NCBI GenBank assembly: GCA_903953145.1
Contig: CAJBIL010000160.1
Coordinates: 1-13,027 of the forward strand
Direction: 5' to 3'
From: an uncultured beta proteobacterium
GTDB taxonomy: Bacteria > Pseudomonadota > Gammaproteobacteria > Burkholderiales > Rhodocyclaceae
DNA length: 13,027 nucleotides
This document shows positions 12,773 to 13,027 of this stretch, in pieces. Under the pieces are notes generated by a model. The model searched no databases, had not been told where the DNA came from, and saw only the letters and a program-made list of their open reading frames with translations. Positions within the stretch are counted from its first letter, which is position 1; each line of letters opens with the position of its first letter. The translations under genes were made by a program, and so were the position numbers.

Positions 12773-13027
12773 TTACTCGGCTACAGGTGCCGGAATTCCG
12801 CCCTCTTCTGCCGTCAAAGCCTTCATCGACAGGCGGACACGACCCTTCTCATCGGCTTCCAGCACCTTGACGCGCACTTTCTGGCCTTCCTTGAGGTAGT
12901 CGGCAACGGCATTGACGCGCTCGTTGGCAATCTGCGAGATGTGCAGCAGACCGTCACGCCCCGGCAGGATGCTGACAATCGCACCAAAGTCGAGCAGCTT
13001 GAGCACGGTGCCTTCGTAGATCTTGCC
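12773..13027 (-). CDS. pnp: Polyribonucleotide nucleotidyltransferase (PNPase), 3' end
   Basis: Phosphorolytic 3'-to-5' exoribonuclease of the RNA degradosome. Only the last 84 codons lie in the window, reading leftward from the right edge with GKIYEGTVLKLLDFG in frame, so the first in-window GTG (13006) is not the start. This part is the C-terminal S1 RNA-binding domain (AIVSILPGRDGLLHISQI, KEGQKVRVKVLEADEKGR, VRLSMKAL), followed by a short tail ending in IPAPVAE and a TAA (12775-12773). The tail is short compared with many PNPases. The gene is convergent with dksA across a shared terminator. An S1 domain alone could belong to ribosomal protein S1 or RNase E/G, but this wording is specific to PNPase. 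Confidence 0.93.
   Translation of the reverse strand, partial: GKIYEGTVLKLLDFGAIVSILPGRDGLLHISQIANERVNAVADYLKEGQKVRVKVLEADEKGRVRLSMKALTAEEGGIPAPVAE

Overview
The window looks like chromosome from a GC-rich betaproteobacterium, probably close to the Rhodocyclales (Dechloromonas/Azonexus-like). That placement is an inference from gene content, protein style and the class 2 PyrD; no search was run. Most of the window is housekeeping. Apart from the two genes cut by the window edges, no gene is visibly broken, and no IS element, phage gene or CRISPR array was seen.

Layout. (1) 1-832: 3' part of pyrD, pyrimidine synthesis. (2) 833-1106: a 274-base control region with two candidate sigma70-type promoters, a 12-base inverted repeat and a 13-base tandem repeat, leading into (3) 1107-8591: a tightly packed plus-strand operon rsxABCDGE-nth-FIST-DUF1841. 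The Rsx (Rnf-type) complex is a membrane flavin/iron-sulfur electron pump. Endonuclease III (nth) is an iron-sulfur DNA-repair enzyme that also follows rsx in E. coli. The operon is extended here by a FIST-domain protein and a DUF1841 protein, joined by 4- and 20-base overlaps.

(4) 8592-11727 is the least ordinary part. It holds an unrecognised 56-codon gene with a good ribosome binding site inside an inverted repeat, a 76-residue two-helix membrane protein, a membrane-anchored triple-PAS diguanylate cyclase (GGEEF active site, RTED inhibitory site) starting almost at the stop of the small membrane protein, and a FecR-domain protein with a Tat-like signal peptide and a Cys/His set that could bind metal. 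It may be a small c-di-GMP/envelope-sensing cluster, but the sequence alone does not prove a joint function.

(5) 11749-12124: a minus-strand tRNA operon, Pro(TGG)-Arg(TCT)-His(GTG), with a sigma70 promoter, a GC-rich discriminator and a terminator shared with the FecR gene. (6) 12240-12741: dksA, divergent from the tRNAs and markedly AT-rich, ending at a strong two-way terminator shared with (7) 12773-13027: the 3' end of pnp (S1 domain) on the minus strand. DksA, with ppGpp, is the classical regulator of tRNA promoters with GC-rich discriminators, so the divergent pair is functionally suggestive.
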